Of a stretch of 64,000 nucleotides of DNA, positions 1 to 12,500 are shown piece after piece. Source of the DNA: Macropodus opercularis (lineage: Eukaryota; Chordata; Actinopteri; Anabantiformes; Osphronemidae). The stretch lies in NCBI GenBank assembly GCA_030770545.1, contig CM061098.1:13978001-14042000 (forward strand), given 5' to 3'. A program made the translations under genes and the position numbers. The notes under the pieces were generated by a model that made no database searches, was not told the DNA's origin, and saw only the letters and a list, made by a program, of their open reading frames with translations. Numbering within the stretch: position 1 is the stretch's first letter; every line of letters begins with the position of its first letter.

Positions 1-3000
1 AGAGGACAGATTAAGATTGCATCTGTAATCTTGAAGAATATTGCTGCTGACAAACCTACGAGTAATTCATTTCTATTTTAGGCCTCATTTCAGTTCTGCC
101 TCCATAAAATCTATCTGCTCTTGCTTCATCATGCTGTCAAACAAAGCTAATTAGAGAATTTTGTGCATAAATGAATGTCTTGCTGTTTTAAACGCTTACA
201 ATGCTCAGTTGTTGAATCCAATATGAGGAGAGGGTGGGATGTGTCAGATCTGAAAGATAACCGTCTCTATAGCAACAGGGAAAAGCTACTGACGCAAGTG
301 AAATGAGCAAGTCAGCAGCACCCCGCAATCAAATAATCAACACCAAATCACATTTCAGTCACACACACACACACACAATGACACAGACAGTGCTCACTTT
401 AAGCTAACATCTACTTGTATGGTGCATGACGTGATGCTTGAGGGGACCTGGCGGTTCCATAAAGAGCCAAATGACTTGTTAGTGGCGCTAAGTTCATTAC
501 TCGGACACATTTTCTTTCAGTTAATCTACTTACGCAGTTTGATAGCAATTCAAAGCATCTGCTTGAAAAGTTAGCCATTAATTTCCGGGGTCAAACAGAG
601 TACAGTCTGCAGCTGAATCCAAACAGAACTAATTGTTTAGCTGTGTCTTCTTTAGCACTACTGATAACCTTCATGTCTGTTATCAATAAAACAGCAGATT
701 GTATTTGTTGATTGACTTCCCCAAAGCCTGAGGTGACTTTAATATTGTGTTGTCGGGAAAAACAATGAAAACAAAGTCATAATATTCAGCTTACATGAAT
801 ACAAACAAGAAAACAGCACATGCCTGTTTTTGAAAGTGGTGCTGCCAGTTTGGCAGTTCTGCTTGAAAAATTACACAAATGATTGATGAATCATAAAAAT
901 AGTTGTAATCAACTGATTCTTTCAGCTGTAATGTTTATGTATGTGCAAACTATGATGGTGCCGAAATAATTGGTCAATTAATGATGTTGATGAAATATTA
1001 ATTGACCATTTTGATTGGTTAACCATGTGAATAATTGACAAATTTCTTTTTCTGCCTTTGGATTCTGAAATGTGATAATTTGCTGTTTGATGTAATTGTA
1101 AGACAACATAGTTTAGTTTTTGGTTGGTTGGGCAAAACCATTTAATTATTCAACGTGGGCTCATTTAATGAAAACTTTTCAAAGGTTTGTTGCAGCAGCA
1201 GTAAAACCTGGAGCTGCTGGCTCTGTAAATGGTCCTTTCAGTAGCTGCCTCATAATCTGAATTTCTCCTTCAAGCGTCCTAGCGGGTCTTGTCTGTCTCA
1301 GAGCGACAAGCAGATTACAACTTACCACGAGTTAACTCTTAAATGACGCACGTTTCACTCACCGTTGTTCCTAAATGGTAAGAGCTACTGTACAGTATTG
1401 AGCTTGGTGCCATTAGTTGCCTGCGTTTACTTCAGCTTAAGATTTGATGTTCAAACAAGTTATAGCATGTCTTCGTATGTTAAGCATAGACTGCAGGAGA
1501 ACTGTTTAAACCTCGGATGATTTGTGTGCGTCTGGAACAAGTTTAAATTCATATTTTAGCAGGAGTGGAGCACCTGTACTTCTTTTGTACTCTTCCTTTG
1601 TACAAATATACATTTAATATTCAATCCACTGGATTTTTTACTTGCGTTCGAGTAAGTTTTAGTAAGTCTGTGTATTTGTACATCTTACTTTTACTTTGCT
1701 TTCTGTGTGTCTGCGACTATAGGGAGAAACACCTGGAACCAGTAGCTGGTGAGGAAAGTTAACAAAGGAAGGTTTTTAAGTTACTGTCCAAACACTGGAG
1801 AGTGTTCCAGTCTGAATTGATATTGTTATCAAAAGCAATATGCCTTATACGTCTGCATAACATAAAAAACTCAAATACATAATTACAGTTGGGAAAGCAG
1901 CTGCACGTTACCCACTCGGTAATGAAGGTCTGCTGAAGATATTAGACAGGGAGAGCTCATGAAAGACACAGGGCAATGCGAGACAGTTCAGACAAGGTAG
2001 TTGACCTTTAATTAGAAAAGCCTTCATTCCGTCTCCGATATAATTGAATGACTGTCAAAAAGAGGCCGTTTATAACACAGTTAAGCTCGTTACAGAATCA
2101 AAACGGTTCGACGGAGTCAGCAGGAGCAACAGCTGTGAAGGAACTGCTTTGATGACAAGAGAAGAAGTCATACATACACACCGTGCACCATTTTTTTTTT
2201 TTATTATTTAGTAGTTTTGTTGTGTAAGAAGTGCTCAGAGCTTTCCCACTAAGCCAGTAATAGGTATCCTTCCTCGGTTTCAGGCAGGCAGCCCGTGTTT
2301 TTTTTTTTACCATCCGTCTCCTCTTGCTGTTAAAAAATAAGAAAGAAGAGCAAATGCAGAGTCACGAACGAAACTTTACTAGTTAGACAAAGCTTTAGCT
2401 CAGGTCAGATTGTCTTTCATCAAAACCAAGGATCATTCCTTTCACCAACAAACCAATCAGGACTGATTGTACTGTGAATAATATGAACATCACAGCTTGG
2501 CCTTCTAAAAGAAAGTCATCATTTAATTTACTGTAGCCTTTATGTCAGATTTTAATAATGCTCTGGAAAACCTTTGATTAAATGCTGCCAGACAGCCAAT
2601 CACTAAATAAGTCTTAATTATCTCAGAAATTATGCAGCATATTGATCAGCAGAGAGAGTTAAGGACTGGCTCATTTTCCCTGCACTCCACCAAGATAAAA
2701 GGAAAGATACTGTGAAAAATCTATATAGTGCAGAAGTAAAGATGAGCCCAATAGTCTAAAATGAAAACCTACTGAAATGTGCCGCATACGCTTTTATTCG
2801 CCCTGAACTGTGACCTGCAGCCAGACACAGCGATAATACTCTGTACCTCCCTGCAGCCGCGTCTGAAGGGCAGCACACGGCGTACTGCTACTGTACTTTG
2901 AGATGGGATGAAAATGCTTTTGAACATTTTGTAACAGCGGCTCCTAAAGCTAGTAGGTGGTAAAAAAAAAAAAAAAACCAATAACCCACCATTTCAAACA

Positions 3001-3710
3001 ATGTGAGAAATGGAAAACAAACAACACTAATGGTATGATGGTGCCTAATTATACTGCGTGGACTTCAGTGCAAGCGGCGGCTTCTAGCAGCGTTGCGCGG
3101 TAATAACAACCTCCGTGCGGTGAAGAGTCACAACATGCGGAGCGGCGCGGGCTGCAGTCTGTTCTGATAGCAGGTGGTGGGCAGGAGGCGAGACACTGTG
3201 CGCACTTGTAAAGTCAGAGGGTCGGTGTGTCTGGCGATGCTGTCTGGATGACTCCGTTGAGTCAGCTCGGTCCTAATGAAACGTTACCTTCTCTGAAAGG
3301 AAAGGCTTTTTGGCAGTTGTCTGCTTGTCTCGTCATTGTGCAGCTCTGCAAAGGGGGCTGTCTGGCAACCAGCTACTTCCTGAAGCAAGGCTGAATGGTC
3401 TACGATTGGCTGCTATAACCTATTTCCAGCAGGGCCTGGAAACTAGAACCCTTTCTACGAGGAGGGTTCTGGCTGCAGGTCACAGTACAGCAACCTTATC
3501 ATGTTCTGGACAAAAACCAAAAAAAAATGTTTGTCGCTGTTTTTTGTTAATAAAACAAATATATTGGTTTGTAATTAAATATATTATTTGGACTTTTGAT
3601 CTTTTACTAGCAAAACATAACTTACTAACTGTCTCAAGTCGCAATGTGTCTATGTGAGTAAGTGTGTGCATGTACAGTACATGATGGTGCATGTGCCACT
3701 TAGTGATTGG

Positions 3711-3713
<3 letters not shown>

Positions 3714-3766
<53 letters not shown>
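3714..3766 (+). repeat. (TG)n microsatellite
   Basis: About 26 uninterrupted TG units. Confidence 0.97.
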
Positions 3767-3768
<2 letters not shown>

Positions 3769-6214
3769 CTCAGCCCAGCTCCTTTCAGCTGGCTGCTTCA
3801 TGCCTCATTGGGGTCTGTATTGATTGGTCCAGTTTCTCTTTGTTTTCAGTGCTCTATTCTGGTCGTCTGATGGAGCTGTGAGAAACCCGGTGGCCTTTGC
3901 TAAGACTACCCTAACAGCTTCTGCAGCCTTTGGTAAAATTGCTTTAAATGGCTGGACAGACTGGTCAGAAAGCTCTGAATGGCAAGAGAACCCTTTGGTA
4001 AAATGTCTCCAGAAGGTCAGAGAGGCTGCGATAAAATAGCCTCAATAGCTCCAATAGTTCACGGGACAAGTGCGCGCTCACACGCATATGAACGGCGGCT
4101 CACGCGCTGTGTCTCGTGTTTTTCGTCTGCTCTGTGACACGCATGCACGGTTGCATGCAGGCGCGAATCTAGATGCGAGTGCAGCAGCAGCGAGCTCTCA
4201 AGCTCTCATTGGCGCCGATCCCCTGCTCATTTAACATTGTTCTGTCTCTTGTAACATGACTCAGCTTTCAGAAAAGGGCCAGATCAGTACGAAAGCAAGT
4301 GGGAGATAGACAGAGCGAGGGGAGGACTCCAAAAGAAAAGGAGAGGAGGCGTCATTAGAAATGAAAGAACAACAGAGAAATGGGTGAAGCAGGAAGCTGT
4401 GATCTGTTGGGCTCGGTGTCCTGTCGCCACCGTGACTAACTAGATGACAGTGACAGCGAGTTTTACTGGTAAATAAACGCCGGCATCCACCGAATCCCAT
4501 CGCTCATGACGTGAAAAGTGTGTCACCACCTCCGCTATTCCTTTATCCCTCTTCCGTCATTTTATCCCTTTACCCAAACAGAGCTTCCCGTTCGCCATTA
4601 GCAAGGTCACACCGCCGACGACGCCTGACGTTCGCTCAGACACACCAACCCACCTAAAGCAGTCGTGACAGTGGTATTAGTGGCTTTCAAGGCGTTGGTG
4701 GAGGAGAGTAAGAAAAAAACACTTTAAGCACCTCTTGTCTGTCAGAGTGGAGTGAGGGCCGACAGGCGAACAGGCAGGAGGGCAGGCAGACCCCCGGGCT
4801 TTCTCAGTTTCTTCTCTAACGCTGACTTAGACACAGATTTGTTTTATTGCCGTTGAAGTCGCTCTCCTTCACTCTCCTTCACACTTGTTTTCCCCATTTG
4901 TCTCTCTCTTCCTTTCTTACTCCCATCTCTCCCTCTCCGCGTGTCTTTTATCTCCCCGTGTCCTCCTTTCTCTCGCCGCCTTTTCTTTCTTCCATCCCTC
5001 AGAAGTTGTGGCTTGGCTGCGGGCTGACACAGCCATGCAGAACTTGGGATGAACAATTGCTTTTACTGTACATCTTAAACTACACCCTAAATCGAATGAC
5101 TGATGCCCTGGAAAGCGCCCGCTGCCAGGCAAAGCCGGGCTGTAGTCTTTGGTTGTCAGCAGGTATACAGTCGGCGATTAACTACAGCGTATGTGTGAGC
5201 GAAAAACGACTTGGCAATCAGGTCTGGGTGTGTTTCAGCTTATGCGAGAGTATTGATGAATCATTTTTAACTGACTGCAGTGCTACCTTGGCTGTAATGG
5301 TTATCAATAAGACAGTATATTCACAGTCAATCTCACCTATTGTGTCCTGCAGACCAGCTTAGGAGTGTTACAAACCCCAGATAATAGCATGTAGTGCAAC
5401 ACAGGCATTAACAGGAACACACACGCACACACCTACACACACACACACAATTTTCTCTCTCCATCGCCTACTGTTTCCCCAGTGACGAGTGTGAAATCTA
5501 ATCATCACTGGGGCCCACAATCATTTCTATCTAATCTAAAGGCGCACACACACACACACATATAGACACACAAGCACAGCAGCAACGACTGCAGCTCCGA
5601 CTGCAAAGAGCGTATTATCCATCAGATTAAACAAACCTGGCTGTCTGGAAAGAATTGTGCAGAGGCTGTAGTGCAGTGCTTGAGGGTCTCCGTTTAATTA
5701 CAGTCACAACAATGACGCCGCCGTCCGTACGTCTACGCAGTCCAGCTGTTAATGCGGCGAACGTTAACAGCTGTGGCGGAACCGTTTTCACTTCAGCGGC
5801 CAACTTTATTCAGGCTGTACTCTTCAGCCTGCCACATCCTCCACGCACATCTCAGCAGGGTAGTCGACAGCGAGGGTGCAGTACAGAGCCTCCTCGCAGC
5901 AGCGTCGTCCTATTACCTCTGGCAGTCATCTCGCTGTCACGCTGATCAATGATTCATGTGCGCGAGGGCCTTGGCCTGTTAGCTCGTTGCACTGCTGCTC
6001 GCTTGTGCTACTGCGCTGCTGCCGATGCCGCTCCAGCTATAATGACTGGACTCACTTGGAGTATCTCTCCAACGCGCCGCGCGCAGTCTTTGCGAGGGAG
6101 AAAGATGGACACTGAGGGAGAGATGGATAGACAGACAGGGGAAAAAGAGAGTGGGAGTGAAGGTTCACGCTGAGCACACGCTGCTCGCACAACTGACTGC
6201 CTGCTGTGACTAAA

Positions 6215-6241
6215 TGTGTGTGTGTGTGTGTGTGTGTGTGT
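6215..6241 (+). repeat. (TG)n microsatellite
   Basis: About 13 TG units. Confidence 0.95.
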
Positions 6242-7035
6242 TTGGATGTGTCCACTCAAAAGATCAAAATAGTAGCAACCACTGTAAGAAGTAGAGATGT
6301 GCCCATACTCTACTGTCTCAAATTTAATAACAATACACTCACAAAATTTGTCAGCGTCTGCTCATCTTAAACACATGGACCAGATCTTAAAATGCTGCTT
6401 CACAATAAAGCTTGGTGGCCGACTGAAGGAAGCGGCCAGATGCCCTGTACTGCTATGAGTCGTTGTCTGTGGAAAATCTGATTTGACCAATTACAATTAT
6501 ATTAAAATTGAAATCAAGTTAACACAATCTGACACATATTTCATATTTAGTAGTAATGTGTCTTCCTATACTAGTCTGGCTTATTTTGAAAGAATATTTT
6601 TCTAAGGTTAATAATAGCTGCTAATTGTGTGCGTTCATGCCTGAATGAGATGCTCATTCAAACCTTGGAATTCTCTGTTGAGGCTGATGAATTGATTCCA
6701 GAATCCTAGTTATGCAACGTGGCTCTCGCTTTAACTTGCCTAGTTTCAAATCTAAATGCCAACTAACTTGTTTTTTTCAATTTGCAAAATTAACATGGTT
6801 AAATGAATAATAAACATGTGCTCACCAGTCATAATATTACTGTAAGGACATCAGGTCCTCAAAAGTACAAGAGCACAAACTCGCACTCTCCACCTTCGTC
6901 CTCCTCTCGTCGTGTTTCCAAGTCCTTATCCCTCCTCGCTTTGCGGTGCGTTCGCGTGTGTGTGTGTGTGCTTGCTCCGTGACTTTAGATGCTAAGTGTT
7001 CTAGCTAAAGGTCAACAGCCATAAAACAGGAGCAC

Positions 7036-7044
<9 letters not shown>

Positions 7045-7079
<35 letters not shown>
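7045..7079 (+). repeat. (AG)n microsatellite
   Basis: About 17 uninterrupted AG units, within a longer purine-rich region. Confidence 0.96.
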
Positions 7080-7082
<3 letters not shown>

Positions 7083-9336
7083 GCTGATGAGCAGGAGCAG
7101 GCGGAGTAGGGTCTGAGGGGCTTTAAGGAGGGATGGAGTGGTGAAGAGGACAAGATAGGAGAGCCAGTGAGGACTGTCCACGCACAGTCATTACTCGAGT
7201 GCTTAACGGAGGTGTGCGTCAGGGTGGGGCGGGTGGGTGGATGGGTGGGCAGCACAGTACAAGGAAGGAGAGAAAGAAAAGCAGTTCACACGAGGAAGTG
7301 TCGAGAAAATGGAGCATGAGACACTGAATGGTGGAAAAGCTAAATGTTTGGGAATGACTTGTCATCCCTCGCTGAGCACCCTTACAGGCTAATTTATGAT
7401 ACCGTGCTCGGTTGTTCCACTTGGCTGCGTAACGTAATGCAGTGCAAACAGGGATGATGCATACAAAGCCACATTTGTAGCTGCATCACTATATTTCATG
7501 TTTAATTCTAACAAGAGACAGTTGATAATCTACTGTAGTTTGAAGGGAATCTCAGTGGGGATGTTTCGGAATCTATCACTGTTAAATAAAAAATCATCAT
7601 TGATACTTTTTTATTAGACTTCCTTCCTGTCTGCTTGTTTTTTTATCTCCCACCTGTCTGCTGAGAAATGCACTGCTAGACAAGCGGAAAGGAGTTCGCT
7701 GGAGACTAAGCCCATGAAATTGAATGTACAAGAGCAGATCATTTAGGTTACTTGTTGTCTTTTTTTTTTTTTTTTGCAGGCAGAGTGAGTCATCACAACT
7801 AATTTCACAGTGCTCTGCTAATGGGAAGATCACCCATACTCCAATTTTTTAAATGAAATTTACAAAAAAAAAAGGAGAAAAACACTTTAAGATGAGTGAC
7901 TCGCACACACGCTGATATGAAGAATGTGCGTGTGTGCGTCTGTTTCGTCACAGGCTGACAGTTCAATTAGTCTAAACTAAATGATGCGTGACGTCTCCCT
8001 CGTGGCCCTAGTAATCGTCAGTGTTCTGCTTTGAAGAGCTCGTATTGTGCATGGGTAGATAACTAAACCTACAGTGGCTAACGCTAGTCAGAAGTTGAAA
8101 TGTTGAAATGTACGACTTGCCAATCCCCATAGATGCCGGCACCAAATTGGTTTCAACGCTCAGAGCTCATCATAGATTAGCTGTATTTTTTTTTTTTTTT
8201 GTGAAATGTTCTTCTGCAATAAAAAATAAATAAATAAAAAAGCAAGTGCAAATGGCTTTGAACTATCTGGAGTTTTAATTAGGTATTCCTCATCAGCTTG
8301 GGGATCAAGCGTGGGCGAGAAGTGTGCAGCCATGCATGCGTGAAAATAGCGGCAGCGCCGTACCTGTGTGATTACGTTGGTCATGCTGTATAATTGTGGA
8401 TCTGTTTTTTTTTTTTTTTTTTTTTCTAAGCAGCTATTTTGTGCAGGCGTGTGTCAAGTGCTTTTTTTTTTTCTTTCTTTCTGGGGTGTCTGCTATCAGC
8501 AGACAGAAGACAGACAGTTGAGGATGTTTGAAGTCGTTAGAAGTTCCTTACCTTGATCTGCATGCGGCAGCCACCCTCTCGCTGCCACCAGCGCAGACTA
8601 ACTTTGTGATTTGAGCCTTTGCTTTTGTTTGATGTTCAGCATGTGTCAGAGGAGGGGAAAAAAAAAAGTTGCAATGATTTATTTCATTTGCTTTGTTCTT
8701 CACATCAGCGAAGGAGCATTACCTTTTCAGAAAAAAAAAAAAAAACTAAAACTAGCAGCACAATCCCACATGAATGGAGTGTGATGATTGGTCAGAGCGA
8801 GGTGAACGCTTCACTGAAACGTTTATTGACAACCTTGCAAGACACTAATTAATTTTCTTAATGGGCAGGTGTTAGTTGTTTTTATGTAACAGCACATTGG
8901 ATTGTTGTCCTAGTAAACAGTTTTATGAGCAGGAGGGGGAATCCGGTTTCTCCCCGTACTCTTTGTTGTTTAAAAGGCCCATATGGATTGTGAATCGGCA
9001 GCAGCTTTCAAAGCATCATTAGTCATGCATAAAAGACTGTGTTAGCACTTTAATACCAGCCCTGGGCTTCGACTATGAAGATCTGCCTTAATTGCCCACC
9101 TCTGCCACGCTCTGTGTTCGTGTGCACGCGACTGTGTGCACATTCTGTGTGTGTGAACGTCTGTGCGCCCGTGTTCTTTGTATATTCGCTAATTGTCCGC
9201 TGCCTTGCTGGGAACTAATAAGCACATAAATTGAGTGAGGACTCTAAGACGGGCATTAAAGAACATTCCGACACACCCTTCCGCATGCCCTGAATAATGA
9301 TCTTTTCTATCTGCCTTTCTTCTTCCCTTGGCTGTC

Positions 9337-9340
<4 letters not shown>

Positions 9341-9372
<32 letters not shown>
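9341..9372 (+). repeat. (TG)16 microsatellite abutting a splice acceptor
   Basis: Sixteen uninterrupted TG units directly followed by the acceptor TAG (9373-9375) of exon a. A pyrimidine-rich stretch lies upstream at about 9313-9340, displaced from the acceptor by the repeat. Confidence 0.97.
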
Positions 9373-9375
<3 letters not shown>

Positions 9376-9549
9376 CCGTCCACCTGTTAGGCCTGACCTG
9401 GCATCTGCGGCACGGTGAGGGCCAGCTGTACGAGAACGGCCTGAGCGCAGCGGACCATCAACAGGAGGACCACAGCAAAACCAGGCCTACCAGCTCAGTC
9501 CACCTGCTGGATACACTCAACCCTGAAAACACACACGCTAGTGACAGAG
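9376..9549 (+). CDS. tenm1: Teneurin exon a: juxtamembrane extracellular linker
   Basis: 174 nt, phase 1 to 1. It begins with the residues VHLLGLTWHLR, matching the HLLGLTWQL segment that follows the transmembrane helix in vertebrate teneurins; the remainder is poorly conserved, polar and likely flexible. Acceptor is TAG at 9373-9375 and donor is gt at 9550. The first two bases complete a codon split from the preceding (unseen) exon. Its length is a multiple of three with matching phases, so skipping would keep the frame. The acceptor is preceded by a pure (TG)16 tract instead of an adjacent pyrimidine tract. Confidence 0.88.
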
Positions 9550-12500
9550 GTGGGCTGACACACACACACACTCACACAGTGTTCTAGCACAATGACAGAT
9601 GTTCCGCACTCCACTATTGACAGGCTTTGCCCCTCAGTAACAGCAAAACAAATGTAACAGTGTGATTTGTAATTCGGTAAATATGAAATGTATCGAATGA
9701 ACACTGGCTTTAAGCATTTCACTTCTAACAGGGCTCGGCTGCTTTTATTCCGCATTTTCATTTCGCTCTAAAAACTACGAGGCATGTGTGCCAAGTAAGG
9801 ACAGCTTGACAAAATCTGATGAATTGCCTGAAATTTTGTGACTTGAATTAAAGTCAGCTGAGGTTGAAGTCTACAAGCTTGAAATTTCGAAAAGAAAAAA
9901 CAAAAAAAAGCTTTGGGCGTGTGGAGTTAGAAAGAAGTGCGCCGGGCAATCGGCCAATCTCGAAGTTCTCTGCACGTCTGTATTTGTTATATGATATTAA
10001 TTTTCCTCATCTACACTTTCATCTTAAGCACTTATTAGACCAAAAATTAAATTACTAATGCAGAACTTGAAAACAAGATGTAATGGATGGAGCGCGGCAG
10101 AAAGCCTGAGCTAACAATGGAGGAGTGTGAGATCACCGCTGGGTAACAAAGTGCTTCCAGAAGTTCTCTCCCGGCTTTGCTTACGTTAGTGTTTTTAGAC
10201 AAAAAGACAAAAAAAGGGAGCTTTTAAAGTTTGATTGGAACACGTTGCGACTGACTGTATGTCTATTGGTACAAATTCCAACCAATTTCTATTGCATTAG
10301 GACTCCAGCTTGCACACATAACAAATTCACCACAGTGAGGGTTCCAGTAAGACAGAGAGACATCAGTCCAGAGATCAGCCTTGAAATGATTACTCGTTTA
10401 TTAGGAAGCCAAGGTAATTGGTTAATCAGTGTTCCCTCTTAGCTGGTACGTGACTGGAATGCAAAGTCTCCAATCTGTTGTCCCCCAACCAGCCTGAGGA
10501 ATTGCTAACGCCAATTTAACCCTATGATATGGGACATTAGTTGTGATGGCTCAGGTCACAAAGTCAGGCAGGACACGGCGACCTTCACGCTTAGTGTGAT
10601 TCTGATGGATATTACGCGAGATGCTGGTAGATGCTATATTCAGCACTTATGAAGAATGAACGAGCCCGAATTGCAACCCGCTGCAGTTCAGGCAACCTGG
10701 GACGTCCCTAAAGCAACTTTTCTTGATGAATCCTCACATTCTGCGGATTAACAGTCTCATCAGTAGCTAAATCCTCCGATAGAGCAAGCAGGGGTCACGG
10801 AACTCACTTCCGATTGCTGGGTCACAACAATCTATTGTTTTAACTCCTACAGCTTTATATGCTTGATGAAAGCTGGGAAATCAAAATGGGCAAAGCTAAG
10901 CCGCTGTTGCAGGGGGCTCAGATTAATAAAATTGGCGCGGTGGAGGTGGTCCCCGGGCAGAGGAGGGCCAGAGAGATTAGAGATTAGGCTGTAATCCACT
11001 GTGGCAGATTATCACGCTCATCCTGCTGTACCCATCACCTCTCACACCAAGAGACCACACAATCCCCTAGATTACACAGCCAAGGATGGCGACAGGAGGC
11101 CGCAGGGAAGGGAAAGAACAAAAACACGACACCGTCGCGAGAGACAAGAGTGAGAGAAGAATGACTGATGGATCAATCTGTTTGAAGGATGTTCGAAACA
11201 TCAACCATTAAAGCAAAAATAATAACTTGTGCACAAAACAACTTATTATCCATTTCATTACTTTTGTCCACTAAACAGGGAAACCAAGCGCTGAAATGTT
11301 TGTTTTTTAATTCTGGTATAAATGATTTTATATCCAATGCGCTGCAATAAACAGAAGCAACATAACAACAGGGACATAAAGATGGCTGAGGAGATTGATT
11401 GGAGGATAGTTATCAGTTTGTGCCTGTTTGGATATAAACTGATGACACAGTGGGGAGAGATGAACGCGGCACAGCAGAATGATTGGGAGGTAGTAATCTT
11501 CTTATATTCTTGCTCGTGTATTTTTAGTGTTGATGTTGTTTTCATATCAACCTCGGCGCCGTAAAGACAGGCTCTCTGTTTGATTTGTTGGCTCGATGCC
11601 CGAAATCGGGATCTGGTAGCAGCACAACTCTAATCCACCTTACGAGGCAGCGCGCCGCACGCCACTAGACGCTAATTGACATGTTGCGTATGGCTAGTGT
11701 CTCTTCCAGCCGCGCGCGCCGCGTTTTTATGTTCCCGCGCGCTATCGCTCCTGCAGTTTCCAGAGATCACCAGGAGCTCTTCTCGGCCCTCCACACATAA
11801 AAGCCTCTCTAATTAGAGCTACATTAATTGCCACTCACCCCATGATAATAAACCTCGGGCTTGATGTGCGTGTGTGAATGTGTGAACCGTCCTTGGTTTT
11901 CTGGATTTCTATATCTGGCACACATGCGGTCATGGCCACACACACATTAAAAAAAATCCATGGGTGCTGATAAAAGCAGATGTGCCCAGGGAATATCATT
12001 TCGGTCAGGTGATTGTCTTCCTTAATGAAGTACGGTGGAGTAGGAGAAGATGGAACGTCTGCTACATTCATTTTATGAAACGATATGACCTGACGTACAG
12101 TAGAGCGGCATATTACCTCATTGCGATGGGAAGATGAAATGTGCAGCTTTGTGGAAGGCCACCTGAGCCCGTGCTGCACTGTACGGCTGTGTTAAACCGC
12201 TGGATGAATCGGATCCACTCTGTCTGACGCTGTGGTCGGAGACGGTGTGCAGATGGATGGGGCTGCGACGCAGACGGAGAGGACGGCTCTTAAAGAGCGC
12301 ATCAATATTCTGGCCCGCGTGCGGGAGGGGGGCGAGGATGTACTGCATGCGGGAAGCACGCGTGTGTTTGGGCTTTTGCGTGCGAATGCATGGTCCCGCT
12401 GGTCCGTGTTACCGTGCAGAAGGACAGATCATTTAGTGACCCCCCCTCGCTTGAGAAAGCTCCACAGCAGCAACATGTGTATCTGTTATTCACTCAAACA

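Larger units (their letters stand above)
1..9375 (+). other. Upstream intron or 5' region of the teneurin gene
   Basis: No coding exon recognised. The transmembrane exon that should precede 9376 was looked for and not seen, so this is probably the 3' part of a long intron. It holds several microsatellites (3714-3766, 6215-6241, 7045-7079, 9341-9372), T and A homopolymers (around 2190-2202, 2960-2976, 7760-7775, 8406-8425, 8730-8744) and moderately CpG-rich patches near 3070-3240, 4060-4220 and 5700-6100. Otherwise unremarkable AT-rich intron-like DNA. Confidence 0.7.

Noticed and set aside
4847..5362. 171-codon open frame on the plus strand
   Set aside because: Its first third is a translated TC-rich low-complexity tract; no homology recognised, and it is not splice-compatible with teneurin exons.
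5960..6075. Leu/Ala/Cys-rich translation ending in GLTWSI, resembling a transmembrane segment followed by GLTW
   Set aside because: The real HLLGLTW sequence is at 9376; this stretch lacks a usable donor and the conserved teneurin residues.
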